This document shows positions 30,026 through 40,963 of a stretch of DNA of 64,000 nucleotides, one piece after another. The notes under the pieces are model-generated. The model made no database searches. It had not been told where the DNA came from and saw only the letters and a program-made list of their open reading frames with translations. This stretch comes from Rahnella aceris (lineage in GTDB: Bacteria > Pseudomonadota > Gammaproteobacteria > Enterobacterales > Enterobacteriaceae). The stretch spans positions 558,001 through 622,000 of the forward strand of contig NZ_JAADJV010000001.1 in the NCBI RefSeq assembly GCF_011684115.1. Reading direction: 5' to 3'. The translations under genes were made by a program, and so were the position numbers. The number at the start of each line of letters is the position of its first letter. Position 1 is the first letter of the stretch.

Positions 30026-30074
30026 ATGTCGCTCTGCGTGTGGTGCGTATACCGGCCATACGCAGGGCTGACAT
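30026..30074 (+). other. mglB-mglA intercistronic hairpin
   Basis: CTGCGTGTGG (30034-30043) pairs with CCATACGCAG (30056-30065) with one G-T pair, and ATGTC/GACAT closes the outside. It lies in a 226-base gap with no T run, so it probably stabilises the abundant mglB mRNA rather than ending it. Confidence 0.6.
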
Positions 30075-30121
30075 CAGGTATTAATACACCCGTTTATTTT
30101 TATCTTTAGCCAGGTATAACT

Positions 30122-31654
30122 ATGGCCGATAATACGTTATCTGACACAACATCAAAACCGGACGAATTCCTTCTGGAAATGAGTGGCATCAATAAATCAT
30201 TTCCTGGCGTCAGGGCGTTAGATAATGTGAATTTAAAAGTGCGTCCTCATTCTATTCACGCCCTGATGGGTGAAAATGGCGCCGGTAAATCCACATTATT
30301 AAAATGCCTTTTCGGGATATACAGCAAAGATTCCGGTACCATTCTTTTTCAGGGACAGGAAGTTAATTTTAAAAGTTCGAAAGAAGCGCTGGAACAAGGC
30401 GTGTCGATGGTCCATCAGGAATTAAACCTGGTGTTGCAACGTACGGTCATGGACAACATGTGGCTGGGACGTTATCCGACCAAAGGACTATTTGTCGATC
30501 AGGACAAAATGTACAAAGACACCAAGGCGATTTTCGACGAACTGGATATTGATATCGACCCGCGCGACAAGGTCGGTAAGTTGTCCGTTTCGCAGATGCA
30601 GATGATCGAAATCGCTAAGGCGTTTTCCTACAATGCAAAAATCGTCATTATGGACGAACCGACGTCCTCGCTGACGGAAAAGGAAGTGAACCATCTGTTC
30701 ACCATCATCCGTAAGCTGAAAGATCGTGGCTGCGGCATTGTGTATATCTCGCATAAGATGGAAGAAATCTTCCAGCTGTGCGATGAGATAACCATTCTGC
30801 GCGACGGTCAGTGGATTATTACTCAGCCGCTGGAAGGCCTGGACATGGATAAAATCATTTCCATGATGGTCGGCCGCTCACTGAGCCAGCGTTTCCCTGA
30901 CCGCCAGAACGTACCGGGTGAAGTTATCCTCGAAGTCCGTAATCTGACCTCGCTGCGCCAGCCTTCCATTCGTGATATTTCCTTTGATTTACACAAAGGG
31001 GAAATCCTCGGAATTGCCGGTTTAGTCGGTGCAAAACGTACAGATATCGTCGAGACGTTATTTGGTATCCGCGAGAAAGTCGCCGGAACCATTAAATTAC
31101 ACGGCAAAAAAATTAATAATCACAGTGCCAATGAAGCCATTAACCATGGTTTTGCACTGGTGACGGAAGAACGTCGTTCCACCGGTATTTATGCATATCT
31201 GGACATCGGCTTTAACTCGCTGATTTCTAATATTCGTCAATATAAAAATAAAGCCGGTTTACTCGACACTGCCCGGATGAAAAGCGATACCCAATGGGTT
31301 ATCGATTCCATGCGGGTGAAAACGCCGGGACATAAAACCAGCATTGGTTCATTGTCAGGCGGTAATCAGCAAAAAGTTATTATCGGGCGCTGGTTATTAA
31401 CCAACCCTGAGATATTAATGCTGGACGAACCGACGCGCGGCATTGATGTTGGCGCTAAGTTTGAAATTTACCAGTTAATCACCGAGTTGGCGAAAAAAGA
31501 GAAGGGGATCATTATTATCTCCTCTGAAATGCCGGAGTTGCTGGGTATTACTGACAGAATATTGGTTATGAGTAATGGACAGGTTGCAGGTATTGTTGAA
31601 ACTAAAAATACCTCGCAGAACGAAATATTACGCCTGGCTTCCTTGCATCTCTAA
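30122..31654 (+). CDS. mglA: Galactose/methyl-galactoside import ATPase MglA
   Basis: A 510-residue double ATPase of the sugar (CUT2) ABC family. N-terminal half: [14 protein letters not shown], Walker [14 protein letters not shown], signature LSVSQMQM and Walker [14 protein letters not shown]-terminal half: degenerate Walker [13 protein letters not shown], typical of this family, signature LSGGNQQKV and [15 protein letters not shown]. Length and motifs match E. coli MglA. Lies 18 bases before mglC. Confidence 0.97.
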   Translation: MADNTLSDTTSKPDEFLLEMSGINKSFPGVRALDNVNLKVRPHSIHALMGENGAGKSTLLKCLFGIYSKDSGTILFQGQEVNFKSSKEALEQGVSMVHQELNLVLQRTVMDNMWLGRYPTKGLFVDQDKMYKDTKAIFDELDIDIDPRDKVGKLSVSQMQMIEIAKAFSYNAKIVIMDEPTSSLTEKEVNHLFTIIRKLKDRGCGIVYISHKMEEIFQLCDEITILRDGQWIITQPLEGLDMDKIISMMVGRSLSQRFPDRQNVPGEVILEVRNLTSLRQPSIRDISFDLHKGEILGIAGLVGAKRTDIVETLFGIREKVAGTIKLHGKKINNHSANEAINHGFALVTEERRSTGIYAYLDIGFNSLISNIRQYKNKAGLLDTARMKSDTQWVIDSMRVKTPGHKTSIGSLSGGNQQKVIIGRWLLTNPEILMLDEPTRGIDVGAKFEIYQLITELAKKEKGIIIISSEMPELLGITDRILVMSNGQVAGIVETKNTSQNEILRLASLHL

Positions 31655-31672
31655 TTTTTAAGGGTTCTTATT

Positions 31673-32683
31673 ATGAAAGCATTAAATAAGAAAAGTGTGC
31701 TCACTTATTTAAAAGAGGGCGGGATTTATGTGGTCCTGCTGGTCTTACTGGCCATTATTATCATCCAGGATCCGAGCTTCCTCAGTCTCGTCAACTTAAG
31801 TAACATTCTGACTCAGTCATCTGTGCGCGTTATTATCGCACTGGGCGTGGCAGGGCTTATCGTCACCCAGGGTACTGACCTGTCAGCCGGGCGTCAGGTC
31901 GGGTTAGCAGCGGTTGTTGCGGCCACCATGTTGCAGGCGATGGACAACGTCAACAAAGTATTCCCGAATCTGGAAGTGGTGCCCATTCCGCTGGTTATTC
32001 TGACCGTGTGTATTGTTGGTGCATTAATTGGTTTGCTGAACGGTATTATTATCGCTTACCTGAACGTAACGCCGTTTATTACCACGCTGGGCACGATGAT
32101 TATCGTCTACGGGATTAACTCCCTGTATTACGATTATGTTGGTTCTTCACCGGTCGCAGGCTTTGACCCGGGCTTCTCCCAGTTTGCACAAGGCTTTATC
32201 CATTTAGGTGGTCTGAAGCTTTCCTACATTACGTTCTACGCGCTGATTGCGATCGCCTTTGTCTGGGTGTTGTGGAACAAAACCCGCTTCGGTAAAAACA
32301 TCTTTGCTATCGGTGGTAACCCTGAAGCCGCGAAAGTTTCCGGCGTTAACGTCCCGTTAAACCTGATTATGATTTATGCATTGTCTGGTGTGTTCTACGC
32401 GTTCGGCGGTTTGCTCGAAGCGGGGCGTATCGGCAGTGCGACCAACAACCTCGGCTTTATGTATGAACTCGATGCCATCGCAGCCTGTGTGGTCGGCGGC
32501 GTGTCATTCGCCGGTGGTGTGGGTTCTGTGGCAGGGGTGGTGACAGGGGTGCTGATTTTCACCGTCATCAACTACGGCCTGACCTACATCGGCGTGAACC
32601 CTTACTGGCAGTACATTATCAAGGGCAGCATCATCATCTTTGCGGTGGCGCTGGACTCTTTGAAATACGCCAAGAAGAAATAA
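31673..32683 (+). CDS. mglC: Galactose/methyl-galactoside permease MglC
   Basis: A 336-residue inner-membrane permease of the CUT2 sugar family with eight to ten helices. Marks are QSSVRVIIALGVAGLIVTQG, TDLSAGRQVGLAAVV, NGIIIAYLNVTPFITTLGTM, AIGGNPEAAKVSGVNV (the ATPase-contact loop) and GVNPYWQYIIKGSIII. The ribosome site is AAGGG before the ATG. A terminator follows, closing mglBAC. Confidence 0.97.
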   Translation: MKALNKKSVLTYLKEGGIYVVLLVLLAIIIIQDPSFLSLVNLSNILTQSSVRVIIALGVAGLIVTQGTDLSAGRQVGLAAVVAATMLQAMDNVNKVFPNLEVVPIPLVILTVCIVGALIGLLNGIIIAYLNVTPFITTLGTMIIVYGINSLYYDYVGSSPVAGFDPGFSQFAQGFIHLGGLKLSYITFYALIAIAFVWVLWNKTRFGKNIFAIGGNPEAAKVSGVNVPLNLIMIYALSGVFYAFGGLLEAGRIGSATNNLGFMYELDAIAACVVGGVSFAGGVGSVAGVVTGVLIFTVINYGLTYIGVNPYWQYIIKGSIIIFAVALDSLKYAKKK

Positions 32684-32702
32684 GTGATCGGGCAGTAAAA
32701 AC

Positions 32703-32727
32703 AAAAGGCCGCATACGCGGCCTTTTT
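32703..32727 (+). terminator. Terminator after mglC
   Basis: GGCCGC-ATAC-GCGGCC with A residues before and TTTTT after. Confidence 0.92.
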
Positions 32728-32742
32728 GCTGTCGTAAATTCG

Positions 32743-32822
32743 GAACCGGACTGCTCCCTCCCCTTTCGCAGGGTGAGGCGCTAAAGGCCAAACCCTTTCG
32801 AAGGGGAGGCGCAGTCCGGTTC
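32743..32822. repeat. C-rich palindromic repeat (paired form with terminal inverted repeats)
   Basis: GAACCGGACTG (32743-32753) and its exact complement CAGTCCGGTTC (32812-32822) enclose two C-rich palindromes, CCTCCCCTTTCGCAGGG and CCCTTTCGAAGGGGAGG. It ends one base before the sanA stop codon. Same family as 920-1048 and 20875-20901. Confidence 0.78.
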
Positions 32823-33791
<969 letters not shown>

Positions 33792-33905
33792 TTACCTGTT
33801 CGGGGTTCGCAATACGTTGGACTCTGCATCCACAGGCTTCGCAGCTTTTTTCAGCACTTTTCAGTGAATTACTTCTTAATCTGCGCGACGTACTGCAATT
33901 TGGAC

Positions 33906-33938
33906 GAAAAAAAAGACCAATGCATAAGGCATTGGTCT
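33906..33938 (-). terminator. Terminator after maeA
   Basis: On the minus strand AGACCAATGC and GCATTGGTCT form a stem followed by a run of T. Confidence 0.9.
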
Positions 33939-33972
33939 GGATCATAGCCGGACTTCTTTTACTACCGTCGGA

Positions 33973-35670
33973 TCAGAAAGACGTGCGCTTATAACTTCGG
34001 TACTGCGGTGCCCAGAAGTTGTGCTCAATGGCTTTCGACAGAGAATCTTCTGACGTTACCATCGCCACGCCCTGCAACTGCGCGGCCTTACCGACGGCCA
34101 TCGCGATGCATTTAGACACGCCCTGAATATCGTCAACGTCCGGCAGCAGCGAGCCTGTGCCTTCTGTGGCCAGCGGCGAACACTCTGCCAGTGTTCTGCT
34201 GGCGGCCATCAGCATCCCGTCGGTAACGCGGGTGGCGCCCGAGGCAATCACACCCAGCCCGATCCCCGGGAAGATGAAGGAGTTGTTGCACTGTGCGATA
34301 GGGTAGAGCTTGCCTTTGTGGCTCACCGGTGCAAACGGGCTGCCGGTGGCGACCAGCGCGGCGCCGTCTGTCCAGTTCAGGATATCGGCAGGTGTGGCTT
34401 CCACGCGGGACGTCGGATTGCTCAGGGGCATCACCACCGGACGTGCACAGTGTTTGTGCATTTCGCGGATAATTTCTTCGGTGAACAGCCCCGGCTGGCC
34501 GGAAACGCCGATCAGCACGGTTGGCCTGGCGTTACGCACCACATCCAGCAGGGAAACGCTGTCGCTTTCCATGCCCCAGCTGGCCAGTGCGCTGCTTTTC
34601 TGCACCAGTTTGCTCTGGAAATCCAGCAGGTTAGGCAGTTTATCGGTGAGCAAACCAAAGCGGTCGACCATAAAGACTTTGGCGCGGGCTTCTTCTTCAC
34701 TCAGACCTTCAGATTTCATCTGCGCAACGATTTGTTCTGCGATACCACAACCGGCAGAACCGGCACCGAGGAAGGCGACTGTCTGATCGCTCAGTTTGCC
34801 CCCGGCGGCTTTACTGGCGGCAATCAGGCTACCCAGCGCCACGGACGCTGTGCCCTGAATATCGTCGTTAAAGCAGCACAGTTCATCACGGTAGCGTTCG
34901 AGGATCGGCATGGCATTCTTCTGCGCGAAATCTTCAAACTGCAGCAGCACGTTTGGCCAGCGGATTTTTACGGCCTGAATGAACTGATCAACGAACGCTT
35001 CATATTCTTCACCCGTAATGCGCGGATGACGCCAGCCCATGTACAGCGGGTCGTTGAGTAACTGCGGATTGTTGGTGCCGGCGTCCAGAACCACCGGCAA
35101 GGTATACGCCGGGCTGATGCCACCACAGGCGGTATACAGGGAAAGCTTACCGATCGGAATGCCCATGCCGCCGATGCCCTGGTCGCCCAGGCCGAGAATG
35201 CGTTCGCCGTCAGTCACCACCACCACTTTTACGTGTTGTTTGGTGGCGTTCTGCAACATGTCATCGATGTGGGCGCGGTTGGGATAAGAGATGAACAGGC
35301 CACGGGCGCGGCGGTAGATATCGGAAAAGTGTTCGCAGGCCTCGCCGACGGTCGGGGTATAAATCACCGGCATCATTTCGCTGAGATGGTTGTCCAGCAG
35401 ACGGTAGAACAGTGTCTCATTGGTGTCCTGAATGTTTCTCAAATAGATGTGTTTATCGATGTCGGTTTTGAAATTCTGAAACTGGCGGTAGGCACGGTCA
35501 GCCTGTTCTTCGATGGTTTCCACCGCTTCCGGCAGTAAACCGTGAAGGTTAAAGTTGCTGCGCTCTTCTTCAGTAAAAGCGCTGCCTTTATTCAGTAACG
35601 GAAACTCTAACAGGATCGGGCCAGCGTGGGGAATGTACAGGGGGCGTTTACTTTCGTATTCAAGTTCCAT
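33973..35670 (-). CDS. maeA: NAD-dependent malic enzyme MaeA (SfcA)
   Basis: A 565-residue malic enzyme that decarboxylates malate to pyruvate with NAD+. Motifs are [45 protein letters not shown], the metal-binding FEDFAQKNA and [13 protein letters not shown], the NAD-binding [13 protein letters not shown], and [15 protein letters not shown]. The length is the same as E. coli MaeA. Single gene with its own terminator; GGAAGAG before the ATG is the ribosome site. Confidence 0.97.
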   Translation of the reverse strand: MELEYESKRPLYIPHAGPILLEFPLLNKGSAFTEEERSNFNLHGLLPEAVETIEEQADRAYRQFQNFKTDIDKHIYLRNIQDTNETLFYRLLDNHLSEMMPVIYTPTVGEACEHFSDIYRRARGLFISYPNRAHIDDMLQNATKQHVKVVVVTDGERILGLGDQGIGGMGIPIGKLSLYTACGGISPAYTLPVVLDAGTNNPQLLNDPLYMGWRHPRITGEEYEAFVDQFIQAVKIRWPNVLLQFEDFAQKNAMPILERYRDELCCFNDDIQGTASVALGSLIAASKAAGGKLSDQTVAFLGAGSAGCGIAEQIVAQMKSEGLSEEEARAKVFMVDRFGLLTDKLPNLLDFQSKLVQKSSALASWGMESDSVSLLDVVRNARPTVLIGVSGQPGLFTEEIIREMHKHCARPVVMPLSNPTSRVEATPADILNWTDGAALVATGSPFAPVSHKGKLYPIAQCNNSFIFPGIGLGVIASGATRVTDGMLMAASRTLAECSPLATEGTGSLLPDVDDIQGVSKCIAMAVGKAAQLQGVAMVTSEDSLSKAIEHNFWAPQYRSYKRTSF

Positions 35671-35781
35671 CGTTTTACTCTTCCGGTTTTCAGAATGTTG
35701 TTTTTTATATTTCGGAGCGGTGAGGGTAACAGAGAGGAAATAAGGATTTCAAATGACAAATGTAATGACAATGTTATGTAA

Positions 35782-35809
35782 CTAAAGACTCCGGAAACAG
35801 AGTCTTTAG
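35782..35809. other. Hairpin between maeA and cdd
   Basis: CTAAAGACT and AGTCTTTAG flank a 10-base loop, 20 bases after the cdd stop. It may end the cdd transcript, but no long T run follows. Confidence 0.5.
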
Positions 35810-35828
35810 TGTTAACCGGCTCACACTA

Positions 35829-36719
35829 TCAGCAGGTCAGCGTGGTGATATCTTTGCAGCCCAGTGCTTTTAACGTGGCACGCGTGGCATCGTTTTGCGT
35901 GATCAACGCATCTTTTTGCTCGACCAGTACTGCACGGCGCACTTTCAGGCAATCTTCACCTGACATATTCAGCAGGATTAACGCGGCCTGCAAAGGAGGC
36001 AGGCTCGGATTGAATGCGGCGTTTTCGGCGTAACGGCCACCGAACTGTTTGCCGTTATGAGTTTCCAGCGCCACACCACTGTGCGACTTACTGTAAGGCG
36101 CATGACTTTGATTGCAGGCATCCAGTGCCATGAGTGCCAGGGAGTCGGTGCTTTCCAGTGTGTAACCGTGATTCACTTGGTCCATCAGCAGGGTGGTGAT
36201 GTCCAGATCCTTTGGGCCGAAGGAGTGCGGCAGATAATCGCCAAGTGTTGCTACATCACGATCGGGCAGATGGATATCCAGCGCTGTGCCGCTGGTCAGC
36301 TCATTCATAAACTGACGACAATGCCCGCAAGGGGTGTAATTCACGGTGATGGAGGCCAGACGGGTTTCACCACGCAGCCAGGCGTGCGTGACTGCGGATT
36401 GCTCAGCGTGAACCGTTTGTTGCATCGGCGCACCGGCGAATTCCATGTTGGCACCGAAATACAAATTGCCTGAAATTCCGCGTGCAACCGCACCGACATT
36501 GAAATGAGAGATAGGCGTAACGGAACAGGCTGCGGCCAGAGGCAGCAGGGCAAATGCCAGCGCGTCATCGTCCAGTCCGGTCGCCTGTTTTATCTGCGCA
36601 ACATCAGCCGCAGTGAGCATTGCCGGGAAGTCATCATGACGCAAAAACGGCTCAAGCGCGGAGGATAAATTTTCAGGGAGTGCCGCAAAGGCGGTGTGAA
36701 AACGTGCGTGCATAAACAT
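35829..36719 (-). CDS. cdd: Cytidine deaminase Cdd
   Basis: A 296-residue dimeric zinc enzyme that deaminates cytidine and deoxycytidine. The active site is in [12 protein letters not shown] (His and Glu) and [13 protein letters not shown] (zinc cysteines); substrate contacts [11 protein letters not shown] and [11 protein letters not shown] are intact. As in other enterobacteria it has a second, inactive deaminase-like half. It has a CRP site upstream and, in E. coli, belongs to the CytR regulon with tsx. Confidence 0.97.
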   Translation of the reverse strand: MFMHARFHTAFAALPENLSSALEPFLRHDDFPAMLTAADVAQIKQATGLDDDALAFALLPLAAACSVTPISHFNVGAVARGISGNLYFGANMEFAGAPMQQTVHAEQSAVTHAWLRGETRLASITVNYTPCGHCRQFMNELTSGTALDIHLPDRDVATLGDYLPHSFGPKDLDITTLLMDQVNHGYTLESTDSLALMALDACNQSHAPYSKSHSGVALETHNGKQFGGRYAENAAFNPSLPPLQAALILLNMSGEDCLKVRRAVLVEQKDALITQNDATRATLKALGCKDITTLTC

Positions 36720-36746
36720 TCGATCTCGCAGTGATTACGGTTGAAC

Positions 36747-36752
36747 AGTGTA
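36747..36752 (-). promoter_or_regulatory. cdd -10 box
   Basis: TACACT on the minus strand, predicted start near 36740, about 20 bases before the cdd start codon. Confidence 0.55.
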
Positions 36753-36773
36753 AAAGTCATTCCATGAATGTAG

Positions 36774-36789
36774 TGTGATGAATGTCACT
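36774..36789. promoter_or_regulatory. CRP site of the cdd promoter
   Basis: TGTGA-TGAATG-TCACT, nine of ten core bases. Centre 41.5 bases before the predicted start, the class II position. The spacer TGAATG is identical to that of the tsx site. Confidence 0.78.
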
Positions 36790-36841
36790 TTTTCGATGTA
36801 ATAAGTTCTGCTTCGTTGCATATTTGGGAGATGTTACGCAG

Positions 36842-36867
36842 AACAGCCGCCTTTCCAGACGGCTGTT
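36842..36867. other. Hairpin after artJ
   Basis: AACAGCCG and CGGCTGTT flank a 10-base loop between artJ and the cdd promoter. A run of A follows on the plus strand, but no T run follows the stem on the minus strand, so it is not a classic terminator for artJ. Confidence 0.5.
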
Positions 36868-36886
36868 AAAAAAGGATGACGGGGAA

Positions 36887-37621
36887 TCAGTGAGCCGGGA
36901 ACCACTTGTCATTGATCTTTTTAAATTCGCCGTTAGCTTTGATCCCTTCCAGCGCTGTGTTCAGCTTCGCCAGCAGTTCCTTATTATCAGGACGCACCGC
37001 CATGCCGACGCCGGTACCAAAGTATTGCGGATCTTTAATCAGCTCGCCGACTTCACCCAGATTCGGGTTGGATTTCAGCCAGCCGTTCAGCACGGCGGTG
37101 TCGCCTAACAGCCCGTCCAGACGACCACTTTTCAGATCCAGAATCGCATTCTGATAGCTGTCGTAACCGACGGTAGTGATTTCAGGATGCTTTTCCATCA
37201 GGTATTTCTGGTGCGTGGTGCCATTTTCCAGGCCAACACGCTTACCTTTCAGATCCGCAATAGAAGCAAACTTGCCTTTCGGCCCGATAATCATTGCCGT
37301 GTTAGCGTAGTAAGGCTGGGTGAACGTCACCTGTTTACTGCGCTCTTCCGTGATATCCATACCGGAAATAATCACATCGAAACGACGGAATTTCAGTGCC
37401 GGGATCAGACCATCAAACGGCTGATTGGTGAAGGTACAGGTTTCCTGCATTTGCTTACACAGCGCGTTCGCCAGGTCGATATCAAAACCAATAATCTGGT
37501 TGTCAGCGCCGATAGATTCAAACGGCGGATACGTGGCGGAAGTACCGAAACGAATGGTGTCCGCAGCGGTGGCAGTGAAAACCGTGGCAGACAAGAGGGC
37601 GGCGAGGATCAGCTTTTTCAT
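36887..37621 (-). CDS. artJ: Arginine-binding periplasmic protein ArtJ
   Basis: A 244-residue SBP_bac_3 family protein with a signal peptide of about 20 residues (KKLILAALLSATVFTATA). Motifs FGTSATYPPFESIGADNQI, GFDIDLANALCKQM, ISGMDITEERSKQVTF, ENGTTHQKYLMEKHPE and PQYFGTGVGMAVRPDN are those of ArtJ/ArtI. FESIGA and PDN favour ArtJ. The ATG at 37621 is nine bases from AGGA; an ATG at 37630 directly abuts it and is rejected. It lies downstream of artM but has its own promoter region, as in E. coli. Confidence 0.93.
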   Translation of the reverse strand: MKKLILAALLSATVFTATAADTIRFGTSATYPPFESIGADNQIIGFDIDLANALCKQMQETCTFTNQPFDGLIPALKFRRFDVIISGMDITEERSKQVTFTQPYYANTAMIIGPKGKFASIADLKGKRVGLENGTTHQKYLMEKHPEITTVGYDSYQNAILDLKSGRLDGLLGDTAVLNGWLKSNPNLGEVGELIKDPQYFGTGVGMAVRPDNKELLAKLNTALEGIKANGEFKKINDKWFPAH

Positions 37622-37733
37622 GCAATACATTCCTGTTCAAAAAATGACATTCCCTTCATGGTACAGTTTACTGATTTTATTAATTTAATCGGGTAACTGG
37701 CAGGAAGTGAAACCTGAGAATAAAGTGCCACTA

Positions 37734-37751
37734 AATGAATTTATATGCAAT
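37734..37751. promoter_or_regulatory. Candidate ArgR box of artJ
   Basis: AATGAATTTATATGCAAT matches the ARG-box consensus wnTGAATwwwwATTCAnw except for one base in the second half. It overlaps TATAAA (minus strand, 37740-37745), a candidate -10 box, so ArgR bound here would repress artJ. Confidence 0.5.
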
Positions 37752-37803
37752 AAATTTGATTAAAAAATTATAAATTGAAACAAGGGGATGTTTTTTCCGG
37801 CAC

Positions 37804-37832
37804 AAAAAAAGGGACGATTTCTCGTCCCTTCA
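37804..37832 (-). terminator. Terminator of artPIQM
   Basis: On the minus strand AAGGGACGA-GAAA-TCGTCCCTT is followed by a T run, 17 bases after artM. Confidence 0.9.
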
Positions 37833-37848
37833 GATTCTTCTCTGGCTA

Positions 37849-38517
37849 TCAGTTACGGCGTTCAAATGCCAGTGCACGACGCTCAATCAGGCGCATCATC
37901 AGGGTCAGCAACCCGTTCACGCACAGATAAACCACACCGGCCGCACCGAATACCATCACGTCATACGTACGACCGTACATCAGCTGGCTGTGACCCATCA
38001 CATCCATCAGCGTAATGGTGTAGGCCAGCGAGGTACTTTTAAACACCAGCACCACTTCGTTGGAATACGATGACAGCGCGCGTTTAAAGGCGTACGGCAA
38101 CAGAATGCGCAAGGTTTGCGGCTTCGACATGCCAAGTGCTTCGCACGACTGCCACTGGCCGGACGGAATAGCGCGTACCGCACCGGTAAACAACTGTGTG
38201 GTATATGCCGCGCTGTTCAGCGCCAATGCAAACATCGCGCAAAGCCACGGCTGCGACAGGACTTCCCATAACCACGGAATTTCGCGGATCGACGGAAACT
38301 GGCCCGGTCCGTAGTAAATCAGGAAGATTTGCACCAGCAACGGTGTGCCGGTAAACAGCGTGATGTAACCTTTAACGATCTGACTGGCAACCGGCACTTT
38401 CAGCGTCAGAACGACGGTGAAAATCATCGCCAGTAACAGTGCAACAATCAGTGCCGCCACGGTCAGTGTCAGGCTGGTGTGCAATCCTTTCAGGACTTCA
38501 GGTAAATATTCCCACAT
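37849..38517 (-). CDS. artM: Arginine ABC transporter permease ArtM
   Basis: A 222-residue permease of the polar-amino-acid (HisMQ) family with about five helices. [20 protein letters not shown] is the typical start; FTGTPLLVQIFLIYYG, AYTTQLFTGAVRAIPSGQWQSCEALGMS (coupling loop, in parts) and SYSNEVVLVFKSTSLAY follow E. coli ArtM. Its start overlaps the artQ stop by one base (TGATG). Last gene of artPIQM. Confidence 0.96.
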   Translation of the reverse strand: MWEYLPEVLKGLHTSLTLTVAALIVALLLAMIFTVVLTLKVPVASQIVKGYITLFTGTPLLVQIFLIYYGPGQFPSIREIPWLWEVLSQPWLCAMFALALNSAAYTTQLFTGAVRAIPSGQWQSCEALGMSKPQTLRILLPYAFKRALSSYSNEVVLVFKSTSLAYTITLMDVMGHSQLMYGRTYDVMVFGAAGVVYLCVNGLLTLMMRLIERRALAFERRN

Positions 38518-39233
38518 CAGGATGCACTCCGTTCAAAGCGTGTGGTACGCAGTTCGATACGTTTAATCACGAACTGGCTGAACAGGGTAACAAGCAGATA
38601 GATACACGCCGCAATCACATACCAGGTAAATGGCTCCTGCGTACGGGTCGCAATGCTTTTGGTTTGCAGCATCAGGTCGTTCACGCTGATAAGGGATACC
38701 AGCGCGGTATCTTTCAGCAGCACCAGCCACTGATTACTCAGTCCCGGCAACGCATGACGCCACATCTGCGGCATGATCAGGCGGAAGAAAATCGCCGACT
38801 TTTTCATGCCCAACACCTGACCGGACTCCCATTGTCCTTGTGGCACGGCTTTCAGTGCGCCGCGCAATGTCTGCGATGCATAAGCCGAATACAGCAGGGA
38901 AAGGGCGATCACACCACACACAAACGGGCTGACTTCGAAGTTCTCAATCGGCAACTTGATCGGGATGGCGAACAGGCCAAGATTGATGCTGAAGCCATCG
39001 GCCAGCACCATCAGCAGCTGTGAGGAACCAAAATAGATGAACAGTACCACCAGGATTTCCGGCAGACCGCGCAGCACGGTAACCCACGCGGTGCCCAGCC
39101 AGCTAAGCGGCTTCCACGGCGCGGATTCCCAGACTGCGAAAATCATCGCCAGCACCAGGCCGAGGATCAGCGCACAAACGGCAAGGCCGACGGTCATCCC
39201 GGCGGCGCTTGCTAAAGGTTGGAATTCAGTCAT
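38517..39233 (-). CDS. artQ: Arginine ABC transporter permease ArtQ
   Basis: A 238-residue permease, partner of Art[21 protein letters not shown] opens helix one; [46 protein letters not shown] (in parts) and [19 protein letters not shown] are ArtQ motifs. It is 12 bases from the artI stop. Confidence 0.96.
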   Translation of the reverse strand: MTEFQPLASAAGMTVGLAVCALILGLVLAMIFAVWESAPWKPLSWLGTAWVTVLRGLPEILVVLFIYFGSSQLLMVLADGFSINLGLFAIPIKLPIENFEVSPFVCGVIALSLLYSAYASQTLRGALKAVPQGQWESGQVLGMKKSAIFFRLIMPQMWRHALPGLSNQWLVLLKDTALVSLISVNDLMLQTKSIATRTQEPFTWYVIAACIYLLVTLFSQFVIKRIELRTTRFERSAS

Positions 39234-39245
39234 TGATAGGCAAAC

Positions 39246-39977
39246 TTATTGCTGGAACCATTTTGAATACAGCGTCTTGTAAGTGCCGTCTGCTTTCACT
39301 TTTGCCAGAGCATCATTCAGTTTAGTCAGCAATTCGGTATTGTTCTGACGAACCGCAACACCCAGGCCGGTACCGAAGTAAGTCGGGTCAGTGATTTTGT
39401 CACCCACAGCGGCCAGATTTTTGTTCTGTTTCAGCCATTCATTCACCACGGCGGTGTCACCGAATACGGCATCCAGACGACCGTTTTTCAGGTCCAGTAC
39501 GGCATTCTGATAGCTGTCGTAAGGTACGGCGGTGATTTCAGGGTGCTTATCCATCAGGTATTTCTGATGAGTCGTGCCGTTTTGCATACCGACACGTTTG
39601 CCTTTGAGCGCAGCAACGTCAGTGAACTGACCAGAATGGGCGATGAAAATAGCAGAGTTATCGTAGTACGGGTTGGTGAATGCCACTTGTTTCTGACGTT
39701 CAGGCGTGATGTCCATACCGGAAATCACCGCGTCAAAACGGCGGAATTTCAGGCTCGGGATCAGGCTGTCGAACGCCTGATTGGTGAACGTACAGGTTGC
39801 CTGCATCTCTTTACACATGGCGTTCGCCAGATCGACGTCAAAGCCCTGGATCTGATTGCTGGAGTCTACAAACTCAAACGGAGGATAAGACGCTTCCATC
39901 GCGAAACGGATGGTATCAGCAGCGCTGGCAGACAAACTGACGGTAGCCAGAACCGCGGCAATTACTAATTTTTTCAT
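39246..39977 (-). CDS. artI: Arginine-binding periplasmic protein ArtI
   Basis: A 243-residue paralogue of ArtJ within the artPIQM operon. The signal peptide ends SLSASA. Motifs YPPFEFVDSSNQIQGFDVDL (in ArtI FEFxD instead of ArtJ FESIG), SGMDITPERQKQVAF, QNGTTHQKYLMDKHPE and PTYFGTGLGVAVRQNN are present. The ATG at 39977 has GGAG seven bases upstream; an earlier in-frame codon lacks one. Position between artP and artQ supports the name. Confidence 0.94.
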   Translation of the reverse strand: MKKLVIAAVLATVSLSASAADTIRFAMEASYPPFEFVDSSNQIQGFDVDLANAMCKEMQATCTFTNQAFDSLIPSLKFRRFDAVISGMDITPERQKQVAFTNPYYDNSAIFIAHSGQFTDVAALKGKRVGMQNGTTHQKYLMDKHPEITAVPYDSYQNAVLDLKNGRLDAVFGDTAVVNEWLKQNKNLAAVGDKITDPTYFGTGLGVAVRQNNTELLTKLNDALAKVKADGTYKTLYSKWFQQ

Positions 39978-40024
39978 CGCAAACTCCGTAGAAACATCAA
40001 TCAATGTATTGATAGAAATACAGT

Positions 40025-40753
40025 TTAGTGGGAAAGGTAGCTGGCAAACTCTTTGGTTTGCGGCTGTGCGAAAACGGAGGCATCGCCTTGCTCGACAATG
40101 CGGCCATTTTCCATGTACACCACGCGGCTGGCGGTCTTACGCGCAACTTCAACTTCGTGGGTCACGATAACCTGAGTAATGCCGGTGCCGGCCAGTTCGC
40201 GAATAATGCTGACGATCTGGGCGGTGATTTCCGGGTCAAGCGCGGCGGTAGGTTCATCAAACAGCAGAACCTGAGGCTCCATCATCAGCGCACGGGCAAT
40301 CGCCACACGCTGTTGCTGGCCACCGGAAAGATGCAACGGAAAACGATCGGCGTAATCGGTCAGACGCAGACGGGTCAGCAATTTCTGGGCACGCGCGAGC
40401 GCAACGTCTTTGGTCAGCCCCAGCACTCGCATAGGCGCTTCCAGTAAGTTGTCGAGCACCGTGCGGTGCGGCCACAGATTGTATTGCTGGAAAACCATGC
40501 CGACGTTCTGACGCAATTCGCGAACGGCTTTTTCATCCGGTTTGCGGGTGAAATCGAAGGTATTACCGGCGATCTGCAAAGTGCCTGAACGCGGCATTTC
40601 CAGCAGGTTCAGAACACGTAACAGGGAGCTTTTGCCTGCACCACTTGGGCCGAGTAAAACCAGAGTTTCACCGGCAGGGCAGTCGAGCTGAATGTCAAAA
40701 AGCGCCTGATGCACGCCGTAGAAGCAGTTGATGCTATTAAGTTGAATACTCAT
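40025..40753 (-). CDS. artP: Arginine transport ATPase ArtP
   Basis: A 242-residue ABC ATPase, same length as E. coli ArtP. Start [20 protein letters not shown]; Walker [17 protein letters not shown]-loop [15 protein letters not shown], signature [16 protein letters not shown], Walker [15 protein letters not shown], switch [12 protein letters not shown]. The frame is open further upstream, but the start at 40753 matches the family; the ribosome site is poor. First gene of artPIQM; the 210-base gap upstream (40754-40963) carries its promoter, in which I could not identify a convincing ArgR box. Confidence 0.95.
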   Translation of the reverse strand: MSIQLNSINCFYGVHQALFDIQLDCPAGETLVLLGPSGAGKSSLLRVLNLLEMPRSGTLQIAGNTFDFTRKPDEKAVRELRQNVGMVFQQYNLWPHRTVLDNLLEAPMRVLGLTKDVALARAQKLLTRLRLTDYADRFPLHLSGGQQQRVAIARALMMEPQVLLFDEPTAALDPEITAQIVSIIRELAGTGITQVIVTHEVEVARKTASRVVYMENGRIVEQGDASVFAQPQTKEFASYLSH

Positions 40754-40963
40754 GCGCAAATAGTGAATAGCCATTGATGCCGCAGATGGTAACTTCCGCA
40801 GCATAGTTATGCAACGATCGCGGCTTAAAAATTATGTGTTACCGCAGGAATGCCAAAGTGTAGCACATCATATTGTTAAACCGCTGTGACGGGGATGTTG
40901 GTCAATGACGATATTCATCACTGACCCACATTATGCAACCGCTATTTTAGAGAAAGGAATGGC

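Noticed and set aside
34318..35061. A 247-codon open frame opposite maeA, and a similar one opposite poxB (47250-48005)
   Set aside because: Both lie fully inside well-identified genes on the other strand and have no motif or start signal.
36842..36867. Classic terminator for artJ
   Set aside because: The stem is good but no T run follows on the artJ strand; kept only as a hairpin.
40754..40963. ArgR box before artP
   Set aside because: Only a partial GCATA/ATGCA symmetry with wrong spacing was found; not enough to call.
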